Positions 40,289-49,310 of a stretch of 64,000 nt of DNA are shown piece after piece (position 1 is the stretch's first letter; each line of letters starts with the position of its first letter). The notes under the pieces are model-generated. The model was not told the DNA's origin, made no database searches, and saw only the letters and a list, made by a program, of their open reading frames with translations. This stretch comes from Candidatus Aenigmatarchaeota archaeon. Its GTDB lineage: Archaea; Aenigmatarchaeota; Aenigmatarchaeia; CG10238-14. Location: assembly GCA_018304545.1 (NCBI GenBank), contig JAGVVZ010000006.1:1-64000 (forward strand), in the 5' to 3' direction. Position numbers and translations under genes: made by a program.

Positions 40289-41677
40289 TCATTTGCTATA
40301 ACTAATATTAACATCCTTAAACGCGACATTAGGAGAAATGCAACCTGCGGCGCCTCCCCACAATATTGACTGATTCTGAGTTTTGCCTATTCCAATAACA
40401 TTGTTTAACAAATTCAAAATATTGTCGTTTATCCTGAAACTGTTCGGCAGCACGGCTTGTTTTATCTCACCGTTTTCAACCCAAAACGTATTGCTTCTGT
40501 TAGTGCAAGAGAACTCTCCTACTGTCGGATTGATAGGATAGGTATACCATATTCTACCAACATATATGCCCTGTTTGATTTCCTTTATCAGTTCGTCATC
40601 AGAAAAATCTCCTTTGTCTACAACCAGATTTGTGGGCGACGCTGACGGAAGCATGCCGTAATCTCTTCCTGGGACAGCACCAAACCTGAATCCGTTGCCA
40701 GTTAGTTTAACTCCTTTCATTGAATCCATCATTTTATAAACAAAATAACTGTCACCGATAAACGACTTCAATACTCCCTTACTAATCAGCTTCACAGTGT
40801 TTGTAGGCACGCCTTCATCATCCACTGCCTTTGTACCAATTCCGGTTGGGTGTCGCCCATCATCATAAACGGTCACTCTCTCATCAGCAATCTTCTCATT
40901 CATCTTATCCCCAATATACGAAAAGCCCGAGTCCACGGATGGCAGCAGCACAGCATAAGATATTATATGTTCAAGCAGATTGGCCATGGCATGCGTTCCG
41001 AAGACAACTCTGAATTTGCCTGGAGAAACTTTTCTTGGGTTACTCACTTTCAGATCTTCAATTGCTTTTGTTACGACTGCTTCAGATTTGAACTCACTCA
41101 ACTTTCTTCCGCCAAACTCACCTAATGAAGAATTCTCCTCTCCCTTTTCCACAGTCAATGAGTGCATGATAAATGTGTTAATATCTGAAATGTCCACATC
41201 ATTAGAATTCCTTATCCAAGCTTTTTCAGTAACAATGTTGATTGAACCTGAAATGTCAAGTTTAGGATCTAATCCCAATCCTATATCGATTATTTCTTTT
41301 CCCCAATCAACAACTTTCGTCATCTCCAAATCGAAAAATTTCTTATCATACAAATCTCGAACGGGTTTTATTTTTTCTGGATCCGGCAATTTTTTAAAAA
41401 AAGGATCTGCATCTTTTGATAAAGCATGCCTGTTTGCTTCGTCGATAAGCATATCAGTCTTCGACAGATCGTTTGTCGCGGCAAAACCAACAGACTTATT
41501 CTTAATGAAACGAACGCTGCATCCGTCCGAAATCAATTGTTTAGCTTCAACGACCTCATTCATTGCAATTCTGACTGTTACCACAGAATTCTGGGAAGCA
41601 TAAGCTTCAAACTGATCTGGCTTTTTTCTCAAACTCGATTTCATTAATTTTTCTACAAGGTCTTCCATGTTGATCAC
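40289..41677 (-). CDS. pmbA: TldE/PmbA-family protease subunit
   Basis: SPGKFRVVFGTHAMANLLEHIISYAV, DDGRHPTGIGTKAVDDEGVPTN. Confidence 0.9.
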   Translation of the reverse strand: MINMEDLVEKLMKSSLRKKPDQFEAYASQNSVVTVRIAMNEVVEAKQLISDGCSVRFIKNKSVGFAATNDLSKTDMLIDEANRHALSKDADPFFKKLPDPEKIKPVRDLYDKKFFDLEMTKVVDWGKEIIDIGLGLDPKLDISGSINIVTEKAWIRNSNDVDISDINTFIMHSLTVEKGEENSSLGEFGGRKLSEFKSEAVVTKAIEDLKVSNPRKVSPGKFRVVFGTHAMANLLEHIISYAVLLPSVDSGFSYIGDKMNEKIADERVTVYDDGRHPTGIGTKAVDDEGVPTNTVKLISKGVLKSFIGDSYFVYKMMDSMKGVKLTGNGFRFGAVPGRDYGMLPSASPTNLVVDKGDFSDDELIKEIKQGIYVGRIWYTYPINPTVGEFSCTNRSNTFWVENGEIKQAVLPNSFRINDNILNLLNNVIGIGKTQNQSILWGGAAGCISPNVAFKDVNISYSK

Positions 41678-42030
41678 TCATTCAGTACCTCATGATTTTC
41701 TACTTTGAACGCAGGTGACGTAAATGTTAACACTTTGATATCGCCTTCATAATAATACTTTTTACCCGGTTTCAACATGACTGCATCATTTTTTGTCAAA
41801 TCATACGATTTGCCATCTATTGTTATTCTTCCCTTTCCATTCAAAACAAAGATTATTTCCTCAAACACTTTGTTTATTGCAAAACCCCTATCAGGATATC
41901 TATTTTTCATTTCAATTAATGCTAGACTAGTTTTACCACTTCCAAAGAGATATTCATAAGCAACACATTTTTCAGAGTTTGCTACTTTGTTTGTTTCTTT
42001 CAATTTAATTATTTCTTTCATGTCAATCAC
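41674..42030 (-). CDS. Cupin-domain protein
   Basis: EEIIFVLNGKGRITIDGKSYDLTKNDAVMLKPGKKYYYEG; 4-nt overlaps with both neighbours. Confidence 0.85.
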   Translation of the reverse strand: MIDMKEIIKLKETNKVANSEKCVAYEYLFGSGKTSLALIEMKNRYPDRGFAINKVFEEIIFVLNGKGRITIDGKSYDLTKNDAVMLKPGKKYYYEGDIKVLTFTSPAFKVENHEVLNE

Positions 42031-43436
42031 TTTGGTCCTGTAACCATACCTACGCCACGTATATGCGGTCCGCCATTACCCACCTGCAACGTCTGCATCG
42101 GATCTCCCTTACCGCAGTTGGGAACACCAAATATCTGAACGTCTTTTCCTACGGCGTCGATACTCGAAAAGAATTCCGGCGTTACTCCTGTCAATGTCGG
42201 TCCTCTCAAATGCTCGGTTAATTCGCCATTTTTAATCATATATGCCTCTTTCGCTGATATCTGGAAATTGTATCTTCTTGAATCAACTGATGGTATTTTG
42301 TGACCTTTAACATAAACACCGTCTTTCATATCTGCCAGCATTTCTTCAAAAGTCGCGTCGCCCTTCTCAATATAAGTTATCGGCATCCTGATCAAAGGAG
42401 CAAAAACGTATGCTGTCGCCCTCATTCCTCCGTTCGGTTCTGTATCAAAAGTTTCGGCTGTCTCTCTCGAATGCAAAAATTCTTTTAGCACACCATTCTG
42501 TACATGAACTATCTTTCTTGTCGGCACTCCTTCATCGTCATATTTATACGATCCGAAATTCCCAAACATTGTCGGATCTGAAACAACTGTCAGTTTATCG
42601 GAAAATATTTTTTTATTCTGTTCGTCTTTCCACCACGCTCTTCCTGCCCATGCAGCTTCCTTTCCTAAAACCCTATCCGCTTCTGATGGATGGCCCAGTA
42701 CTTCGTGTGTTATCAATGCGACAAAGTTCGGATCTAACAAAACAGGCGTCTTGATTGTAGGACACGGCTTTGCATTAGCAAGACTTACTGCCTTTTTGGC
42801 AATTTCCTCGGCATGAGATAAAGGATCGTAATCATCAACCACCTCATATCCCTTCGTATATCCTTCTTCCCATGAATAATATTCCGTAGCATTCAATGAT
42901 CTGGCAACTGCACCAAGAGAAAAATAAGTGAACACTTTTTTTTGCTCTATAAATGTTCCTTCGCTTGAGCAAAATATTTTTTGAGCTTTAGCTGTGACTA
43001 TACCCATAGAAGATTTTTTCACGGATTTATCCGTCTCGCTTATTCGCTTCGTCACTTCTCTGCATAGTTCAGCCTTTTCCTCTAAAGGTATTTCCATCGG
43101 GTCTTTCTTAAACTGGTAATTAACAGTGTCTTCTATTATTTTCACTTCAGCTAATCTTATTTTGGTTTTGTCATTAGCTTTCGCCAGTTTTACCGCATTT
43201 TCCACCGCCTTCAGAATGTTTATATTTTCTCCTGATATAGGCATTGCGCAGAAACCCCATCCACCGCTAACCAGTGCACGAACACCTATGCCTTTCTCCA
43301 CAGATACACCTGACTCGTGAATTTTTCCATCAGTAGAACTAACGCCGGTTGAGATGCCGTCTTCATATCTTATATCCACATATCTTGCGCCGAATTTTTT
43401 TCCGTGGTCTAGTGCTCTCAGAAGAACTTCTTTCAT
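42027..43436 (-). CDS. tldD: TldD-family metalloprotease
   Basis: ALITHEVLGHPSEADRVLGKEAAWAG (HExxxH), DDEGVPTRKI, MRATAYVFAPLIRM. Confidence 0.95.
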   Translation of the reverse strand: MKEVLLRALDHGKKFGARYVDIRYEDGISTGVSSTDGKIHESGVSVEKGIGVRALVSGGWGFCAMPISGENINILKAVENAVKLAKANDKTKIRLAEVKIIEDTVNYQFKKDPMEIPLEEKAELCREVTKRISETDKSVKKSSMGIVTAKAQKIFCSSEGTFIEQKKVFTYFSLGAVARSLNATEYYSWEEGYTKGYEVVDDYDPLSHAEEIAKKAVSLANAKPCPTIKTPVLLDPNFVALITHEVLGHPSEADRVLGKEAAWAGRAWWKDEQNKKIFSDKLTVVSDPTMFGNFGSYKYDDEGVPTRKIVHVQNGVLKEFLHSRETAETFDTEPNGGMRATAYVFAPLIRMPITYIEKGDATFEEMLADMKDGVYVKGHKIPSVDSRRYNFQISAKEAYMIKNGELTEHLRGPTLTGVTPEFFSSIDAVGKDVQIFGVPNCGKGDPMQTLQVGNGGPHIRGVGMVTGPK

Positions 43437-43696
43437 TTAATTACCCTCTTAAAATCGTCAATTGTTAAATTATTGATTAATATCCTTTTATTCTTTGAAT
43501 TCAAACCAGATATAATTTTTACTTCTCGTTTAGTAATGGTTTTTAACTCTTTAATTATTTCTAAATTTGCTTTATTATTTACTGGTGGTGACTTGCAGTA
43601 GATTATTCCTTTTTCCATATCTATTCTGAATTCCTTAGAATTCGGTTTAATCTTGGCTCTTAAAATCAAATTTTCTTGCATAATTATAATCAGCAA
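43433..43696 (-). CDS. DUF167/YggU-family protein
   Basis: RAKIKPNSKEFRIDMEKGIIYCKSPPVNNKANLEIIKELKTI. Confidence 0.85.
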   Translation of the reverse strand: MLIIIMQENLILRAKIKPNSKEFRIDMEKGIIYCKSPPVNNKANLEIIKELKTITKREVKIISGLNSKNKRILINNLTIDDFKRVIK

Positions 43697-43780
43697 TCCA
43701 AAAATTAATCATATCGTTATATATTCCATAATTGTCTCATAGAATGCAGTAAATTAAAATCCAAGAGGTAATATTAAATT

Positions 43781-44203
43781 ATGAAAATAACAATTTGTGC
43801 AAGTCTGAAATTTATCAAAGAAATAAACGAGATCAAATCTGTTTTAGAAAAAAGAGGGCACATAATACTGGTTCCTTTGTCAGCAGAGATAAACCAAGAT
43901 AAAAAATATTGGAACCAACTAAAATCTGAAGACATTAAAAAGTTTGCTGATATGAAAGGTGAAAGGATGCGCGGACACTTTGACAAAATAAAATCCTCGG
44001 ATGCAATTCTGGTCTTGAACTATGACAAGAACGGAAAAAGGAATTATATCGGACCCAACACTTTCATAGAGATAGGTATAGCTTTTGAACATGATAAAAA
44101 AATATTCATTCTGAATGAGCTGTTGGAAAATGACCCAAATCATGAAGAACTGGTTTCGATGTCACCTGTTTGTTTGAATGGAAACTTAAATTATATAAAA
44201 TGA
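43781..44203 (+). CDS. Nucleoside 2-deoxyribosyltransferase-like protein
   Basis: MKITICASLKF..IKSSDAILVLNYDKNGKRNYIGPNTFIEIGIAFEHDKKIFIL. Confidence 0.75.
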   Translation: MKITICASLKFIKEINEIKSVLEKRGHIILVPLSAEINQDKKYWNQLKSEDIKKFADMKGERMRGHFDKIKSSDAILVLNYDKNGKRNYIGPNTFIEIGIAFEHDKKIFILNELLENDPNHEELVSMSPVCLNGNLNYIK

Positions 44204-44237
44204 ATTAATTAATTTGCACGATCAATTCTTAATATAT

Positions 44238-44340
44238 GCCCTGGTAGCTCAGTTTGGATAGAAGCTTATAGCTATTAGGCAGCGCTCTCCTATCTAAGGA
44301 AGAAAGGCGAAGGTCTGGGGTTCAAATCCCCTCCAGGGCA
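44238..44340 (+). tRNA. Intron-containing tRNA, probably tRNA-Arg (CCT), attachment site of the downstream element
   Basis: Acceptor GCCCTGG/CCAGGGC, TAGCTCAGTTTGG D-arm, T-loop TTCAAAT. Unspliced 103 nt; removing 44262-44277 and 44293-44304 gives a 75-nt cloverleaf (27-43 G-A and 49-65 T-T mismatches). Anticodon tentative. Confidence 0.65.
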
Positions 44341-44341
44341 T
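44330..44341 (+). repeat. attL core direct repeat CCTCCAGGGCAT
   Basis: Exact 12-bp match to 51959-51970; lies in the 3' end of the tRNA. Confidence 0.75.
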
Positions 44342-44349
44342 CCTCAAAA

Positions 44350-44362
44350 TGTAAAATCCCCA
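44350..44362 (+). repeat. Inverted terminal/arm-type site TGTAAAATCCCCA
   Basis: Exact reverse complement of 51933-51945. Confidence 0.7.
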
Positions 44363-44399
44363 TCTGGCATATTTAGGCTGGAAGTGGGGATAGAACATC

Positions 44400-45587
44400 A
44401 TGGACATACATAATTTTGATAAAAGTTTAGAGAATATATCTAAGAGACTTGAAGGGTTAAGAGAACAAGATAGAAATGATATTTTTCAGTTCAAGAGACA
44501 GTTAGTAGTTGATAACATCAGTTCTGGCAGAATAATGAAATGTCTGTATACGCTCAAAAGACTTTCTGAGATGAATGATAAACCTTTTAGAGACTGCAAC
44601 AGAGATGATATTGTAAACCTAGTTGAAAAGATACAGCAACAGAGCTATACCGACTGGACTAAGACCGATTTCAAAAAGATATTGAAGAAGTTCCATAAAT
44701 GGTTAAGACAAACGGAAGAATTTCCACCTGAAGTAAAGTGGATAAAAACAAATGTCAGAAATCACAAAAAACTTCCTAACGAACTATTAACAAAGGAAGA
44801 AGTAGAAAGGTTAGCCAATACTACAGATAACTCTAGAGATAAGGCATTTATTTTAACGCTGTATGATAGCGGATGCAGGATAGGAGAATTCCTCCCTCTG
44901 AGAATAAAAGATATCATTTTTGATGAATATGGTTGTGTGATTTTAGTAAGTGGGAAGACAGGCGAAAGGAGAGTTAGGATATTAGATTATAGTAAGGAAT
45001 TACTGATGTGGCTTGAAGACCACCCCTCTAAAGAGAATCCAGAAGCATTTGTGTGGTGTCAATTTAATAAGAACAACGAATTAGTAAAATATTCGCATAT
45101 ATGCAGAATATTAAATGTAGCAAAGCAAAAAACAGGAATAACTAAGAAAGTTAATCCGCATGCTTTTCGACATGCTAGAGCTTCCAATTATGCTACTCAG
45201 ATACCAGAACAGACTATCAAGAAGCACTTTGGGTGGACCAATTCCAGTAAGATGTTGGATATATACATAAGTGTAGACGATAAGCAGGTTGATGATGCTT
45301 TACTAAAAAATATAAAAGGACTTAAACCAAAGGATGGTGAAATAAAGAAAATAGAAACAAAAATATGTCAAAAGTGCAATGAAACAAATTCCATATTGAC
45401 TCAGTTATGTGTGAAGTGTGGGAATCCATTCAATATAAACATATTAAAAGAAGACGAACATAGAAATGAGTTTGACAAATTCTTGAAAGATTTCTTAGTT
45501 GAGTTGGCAAAAAAGGACTCTACCGTGAAAAAGGTATTTAGACAAATGGTTAAGGAAAGAAAGTTAGAATATTTGTTTCAAAATTAA
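44400..45587 (+). CDS. int: Tyrosine recombinase/integrase with C-terminal zinc ribbon
   Basis: LTLYDSGCRIGEFLPLRIKDI, HAFRHARASNYATQ, HFGWTNSSKMLDIYI; CQKCNET..CVKCGNPF. Confidence 0.96.
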   Translation: MDIHNFDKSLENISKRLEGLREQDRNDIFQFKRQLVVDNISSGRIMKCLYTLKRLSEMNDKPFRDCNRDDIVNLVEKIQQQSYTDWTKTDFKKILKKFHKWLRQTEEFPPEVKWIKTNVRNHKKLPNELLTKEEVERLANTTDNSRDKAFILTLYDSGCRIGEFLPLRIKDIIFDEYGCVILVSGKTGERRVRILDYSKELLMWLEDHPSKENPEAFVWCQFNKNNELVKYSHICRILNVAKQKTGITKKVNPHAFRHARASNYATQIPEQTIKKHFGWTNSSKMLDIYISVDDKQVDDALLKNIKGLKPKDGEIKKIETKICQKCNETNSILTQLCVKCGNPFNINILKEDEHRNEFDKFLKDFLVELAKKDSTVKKVFRQMVKERKLEYLFQN

Positions 45588-46429
45588 GTACTGTGGTGCC
45601 GAGTTTCCTCTCTGTTCTGCACTTTCTTTTGAATAAAACTCCTGACAACTAATTCAACAGGAATTCCTATAACTACGCCTATGAGCGCACCCATGAATGC
45701 CCAAAAAAATGGTGTGAGAATCTCAGTTTCAGAAGATTTTGAATACCAAACTTGCTTATAATCGTATGAACTTGTTAATATTACCCATTTATTATATGGT
45801 CTGTCTACTCTTGCTCCATCAGGAATTCTTTCAATAACAGAGTCTTCTGTGGGCAAAACTAATACTCTAAATATGGAACCTTCTGGCGGGCACTGTGGAA
45901 TTCCTGGTTGACAAACAGTTCCGAACCAAGCAATATAATTTTTGCCTTGTTTTATAACAAAATTTGGAAGTTTATAGCTTACACTTACCATATAGTTTTC
46001 ATAATTGCTGGAATTCTGAATGGGAAAGGTAATTTCATATTCGTCCGGAGTGTTTGGCATGCTGGTTTTATTTACAAAAATTTGAAGAGGAGACTCATCA
46101 CATATTATTGTCACATAAAAATACCCGTAACCAGATGAGTAGCCTTTACAAATTGTTACATTAAAGTTTTTTACAGGTTGATGCCACGTACCTTCAAAAG
46201 GATAAAACTTGAAAGTGAAATTGTTAGTATATTGCGAAATATTTGGAGAGACATATAAATTCATTCCAATACTACTATATAAGTCATTATTATTAATCTC
46301 ATCAACTTCATACATTGACGTAATACTTCCAAACGGGTACCAACTCCAAATACGGGAACTGTAGGCAACATTTGAACTAAAAATAAGTGCAGACAAAATT
46401 ACTAGGAAGACATTAATCAACTTCATCAT
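45584..46429 (-). CDS. Exported protein with C-terminal TM anchor (281 aa)
   Basis: Signal peptide; C-terminal FFWAFMGALIGVVIGIPVELVVRSF; 4-nt overlap with the upstream HTH gene. Confidence 0.75.
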   Translation of the reverse strand: MMKLINVFLVILSALIFSSNVAYSSRIWSWYPFGSITSMYEVDEINNNDLYSSIGMNLYVSPNISQYTNNFTFKFYPFEGTWHQPVKNFNVTICKGYSSGYGYFYVTIICDESPLQIFVNKTSMPNTPDEYEITFPIQNSSNYENYMVSVSYKLPNFVIKQGKNYIAWFGTVCQPGIPQCPPEGSIFRVLVLPTEDSVIERIPDGARVDRPYNKWVILTSSYDYKQVWYSKSSETEILTPFFWAFMGALIGVVIGIPVELVVRSFIQKKVQNREETRHHST

Positions 46430-46644
46430 TTTCCCATATTTTTCTTATAATTTTTGTTAATCCACCACTGGTTTTGTCTTCCTACCTTTCTGTACATCAC
46501 TTTACCTTCTGCATACATTCTCATCAGATGCACTTGGGCTGTGTGCCATGTTATCTCTAGAGCTTTGGCCATATCTTCTGTGGTAGTTGGCCATTGTTGT
46601 TTGGATAGAAATTCTAATATTTTCTTGTCCGTATCGTTTGACAT
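46426..46644 (-). CDS. Small winged-helix DNA-binding protein (72 aa)
   Basis: DKKILEFLSKQQWPTTTEDMAKALEITWHTAQVHLMRMYAEGKVMYRKVGRQNQWWI. Confidence 0.8.
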   Translation of the reverse strand: MSNDTDKKILEFLSKQQWPTTTEDMAKALEITWHTAQVHLMRMYAEGKVMYRKVGRQNQWWINKNYKKNMGK

Positions 46645-46676
46645 ACTGTTATAATATATAGTGAGATTAAACTTAA

Positions 46677-48044
46677 ATGTTTCTATCCAAATATCATATT
46701 ATGAGAAGTTTTGTTTTTACAATACTCATTATATTTCTATTTTTGATGAATTTTGTTTCTGGATATATATATGATGATTTTTCTGTAAATATTTTAGATA
46801 CAAAAAAATGGCAAGAAATTCCTGGTAGTGATTTAAATAATCTATTTGTCGATGAACATTTTGTTGATTATTCAAAAAATGTTTATCACACGGCACAGTT
46901 AAATCCTGCTGACAGAGGAGTTACTATACAAATTACAAATCATACTTTTGTTTCTGGGGAAGTTTTAGAGTATGACATTAATTATCTAAGTGGGTCTGGT
47001 AACAGAATTAGTGTAATTGATTTAGATAGTAAAACAAAACATATTGGTGTTATTGGCTATTGGAATAAAATAGAACCCGGGGGTAATGACTTTGGTTTAT
47101 ACCATGTTATTGTTGAATTTGGCAACAATGAAGCAAATATAACCATAACAAAACCCGATGATAGTATCTCGAAAATGAGATTTGGTTCTATCGGAAATGC
47201 TCACTCTATTGGAATTGGGACTAGAACAGGACATGATGGTGTAGTTAGTATAAATTATGACAATTTCAAAATTTACGAACATGATAATTTTGCGCATCCT
47301 CTAGATATTACTTCAAAAGAAATTACAGCTCAAACCATAAAAAACACAGGGTCGAATACTATAGAAAATAAAAAATCAGATGGTATAACTGACTTTCTAT
47401 CTGGTTTAGTAATTATTTTATTATTCATATTTTTGTATAAGTCAATCACCAAAAAAATAAAATATGAGAAAGAAAAGAAAATTTTAGAAGAGGAGAAGAG
47501 AGAAAGAAAAATATTTGAGGAAGAACAAAAGAAAATACAGGAACAAGTGGAAGGAGAGAGAAAGATTGAAGAAGAACAGAAAAAGATGGGTCTAATTAAA
47601 TATATAGACAATATGGGTAATGAAAAATGGGATACAGAGAAACAAATAAAAAAATGGAAAGAGATTGATATAGGATTAAGTAATAATTTTGCTCATTTAA
47701 GTCCATATCAGTTCGAAGAATTTGTTTCTGAGCTATTTCAAAAAATGGGATATAAAACAAAAGTAACAAAAAAATCTGGTGATTTTGGTGCTGATGTAAT
47801 TGCCGAAAAAGAAAATGAAAGGATAGTAATACAAGTTAAAAAATACGCGAAAGGTAATAATGTAAATCCAGAAGAAATTCAAAGAACTCTTGGTGCAATG
47901 TGGAAATTCAAGGCGGATAAGGCTATATTCGTTACTACTTCTGATTTTACAGTTAGAGCTAAAGAAGTTCAAAAAGAAGCACCTATAGAATTATGGAATA
48001 ATAAGATACTACAGGAAATGGTGAGAAAATATTTTATACAATAA
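46677..48044 (+). CDS. Membrane-anchored Mrr-type restriction endonuclease-like protein
   Basis: N-terminal signal, extracytoplasmic beta-rich region (YIYDDFSVNILDTKKWQEIPG), TM FLSGLVIILLFIFLYKSI, coiled coil, C-terminal LSPYQFEEFVSELFQKMGYKTKVTKKSGDFGADVIAEKENERIVIQVKKYA. Confidence 0.88.
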   Translation: MFLSKYHIMRSFVFTILIIFLFLMNFVSGYIYDDFSVNILDTKKWQEIPGSDLNNLFVDEHFVDYSKNVYHTAQLNPADRGVTIQITNHTFVSGEVLEYDINYLSGSGNRISVIDLDSKTKHIGVIGYWNKIEPGGNDFGLYHVIVEFGNNEANITITKPDDSISKMRFGSIGNAHSIGIGTRTGHDGVVSINYDNFKIYEHDNFAHPLDITSKEITAQTIKNTGSNTIENKKSDGITDFLSGLVIILLFIFLYKSITKKIKYEKEKKILEEEKRERKIFEEEQKKIQEQVEGERKIEEEQKKMGLIKYIDNMGNEKWDTEKQIKKWKEIDIGLSNNFAHLSPYQFEEFVSELFQKMGYKTKVTKKSGDFGADVIAEKENERIVIQVKKYAKGNNVNPEEIQRTLGAMWKFKADKAIFVTTSDFTVRAKEVQKEAPIELWNNKILQEMVRKYFIQ

Positions 48045-48354
48045 CTAAGATTATTTATAAGTAGGTACCATTTAACATATACCAACAAAAAAGAATTCTT
48101 TTCATTACTAGTTTTGTGACACTGTGTCTATATATTTTTTAACTAAAACAAAGAATATCAGAAAGCCGAATATTATACTTATAGATGTCTATACTACCTG
48201 TTTTTTGTAAGTTCAATATTTTAATTATTTCTTATTGAATTACATCTAATATTGAATAACCGTTCATTGTTAGAACCGTGTTTTTGCTTTTTTAATATAG
48301 AGATTGTATATCATCTTTTGTTTTACACAATTTGTTGTTTTTACCTTCTATAGA

Positions 48355-48813
48355 CTAGCAAAAAGGTTTTTTAGATTTTTGTTCCATAGTAATTCTTGTC
48401 CCGTCCATGGGATAAGTAACTAGAGCTTGCATAGGATTTTCTTTTAAATTTTCTTCAAATTGTCGATTAGGTATATGGGTAACAGAGCCTGTGACAGCAA
48501 AGTTTTGAGTGTTGAAAAATGGTGCATCAAAGGTTGTCAGTACTCTACTATTTGCTATCTCAGGTTTTTTTAAATTGAGCCCTTCCAAGTATTTTGAACC
48601 TTTGGGGGATATGAAATATTTGTTACCTACTTCATCAATAAAACCAAGTTCCACATATCTATAAATAGTGTTGGGGGACAAGTGGGTTTCTTTTTTTATT
48701 TCTTCTAAATTCTTACCTTGATGGTGCTCTACTAAAAATTCTAAAACTCTTATAAGCTTTTCATCTTTTATGACTGAACAAAAATGTTCAGTTTCCTCAT
48801 TTTCAAAGACCAT
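48355..48813 (-). CDS. Winged-helix transcriptional regulator-like protein
   Basis: IRVLEFLVEHHQGKNLEEIKKETHLSPNTIYRYVELGFIDEVGNKYFISPKG. Confidence 0.75.
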   Translation of the reverse strand: MVFENEETEHFCSVIKDEKLIRVLEFLVEHHQGKNLEEIKKETHLSPNTIYRYVELGFIDEVGNKYFISPKGSKYLEGLNLKKPEIANSRVLTTFDAPFFNTQNFAVTGSVTHIPNRQFEENLKENPMQALVTYPMDGTRITMEQKSKKPFC

Positions 48814-48825
48814 ATATAAAGTATT

Positions 48826-48969
48826 ATGAAAAAGAAATTTATCTTTGCTGCAATACCGGTCTTAGATTACGAGAAACTAGAAAGAATAGTTAATTCTGGG
48901 AAATATCGAACTAAAGTTGATTTTCTTTGCACCAAAATTCGTGAAGAAAAGGTGAATTCGGATGAATAG
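48826..48969 (+). CDS. Ribbon-helix-helix-like small protein (47 aa), not in the ORF track
   Basis: MKKKFIFAAIPVLDYEKLERIVNSGKYRTKVDFLCTKIREEKVNSDE read by eye. Confidence 0.55.
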   Translation: MKKKFIFAAIPVLDYEKLERIVNSGKYRTKVDFLCTKIREEKVNSDE

Positions 48970-49046
48970 TTCGAAGGTTTTCCAACTACTTAAGCAATGG
49001 TTTTTAGAAAGAGAGCCATCATCCAATCCGGCTCAAGGTGTCAGTG

Positions 49047-49310
49047 ATGAAAAGAATTGATTTCGAAGCCCAAATAGACCACTTTAATGATTTTTATTAT
49101 AGACAGTTATTCGAGAGATTTGCAGCATCTGTCCATAATTCTCCATATAAACTCAAGACATGTCCGTTTAATTTCGTCTACTCCTTTTTCAGTTACTCTA
49201 AAATAGACAAGAGAACTGCCAGAGAGATTGTGAAACATTGGACAGCCAACGACTGGTGTCAAAGGGCAAAATATCACGGATTAAAATTAAAAGGTGAGTT
49301 GAGTGGATGA
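49047..49310 (+). CDS. Hypothetical small protein upstream of the helicase
   Basis: MKRIDFEAQIDHFNDFYYRQLFERF...; overlaps the helicase start by 8 nt; ORF track start 49038 (GTG). Confidence 0.6.
   Translation: MKRIDFEAQIDHFNDFYYRQLFERFAASVHNSPYKLKTCPFNFVYSFFSYSKIDKRTAREIVKHWTANDWCQRAKYHGLKLKGELSG

Noticed and set aside
40980-41603. 207-aa plus-strand ORF
   Set aside because: Antisense to pmbA/tldE, which has clear family motifs.
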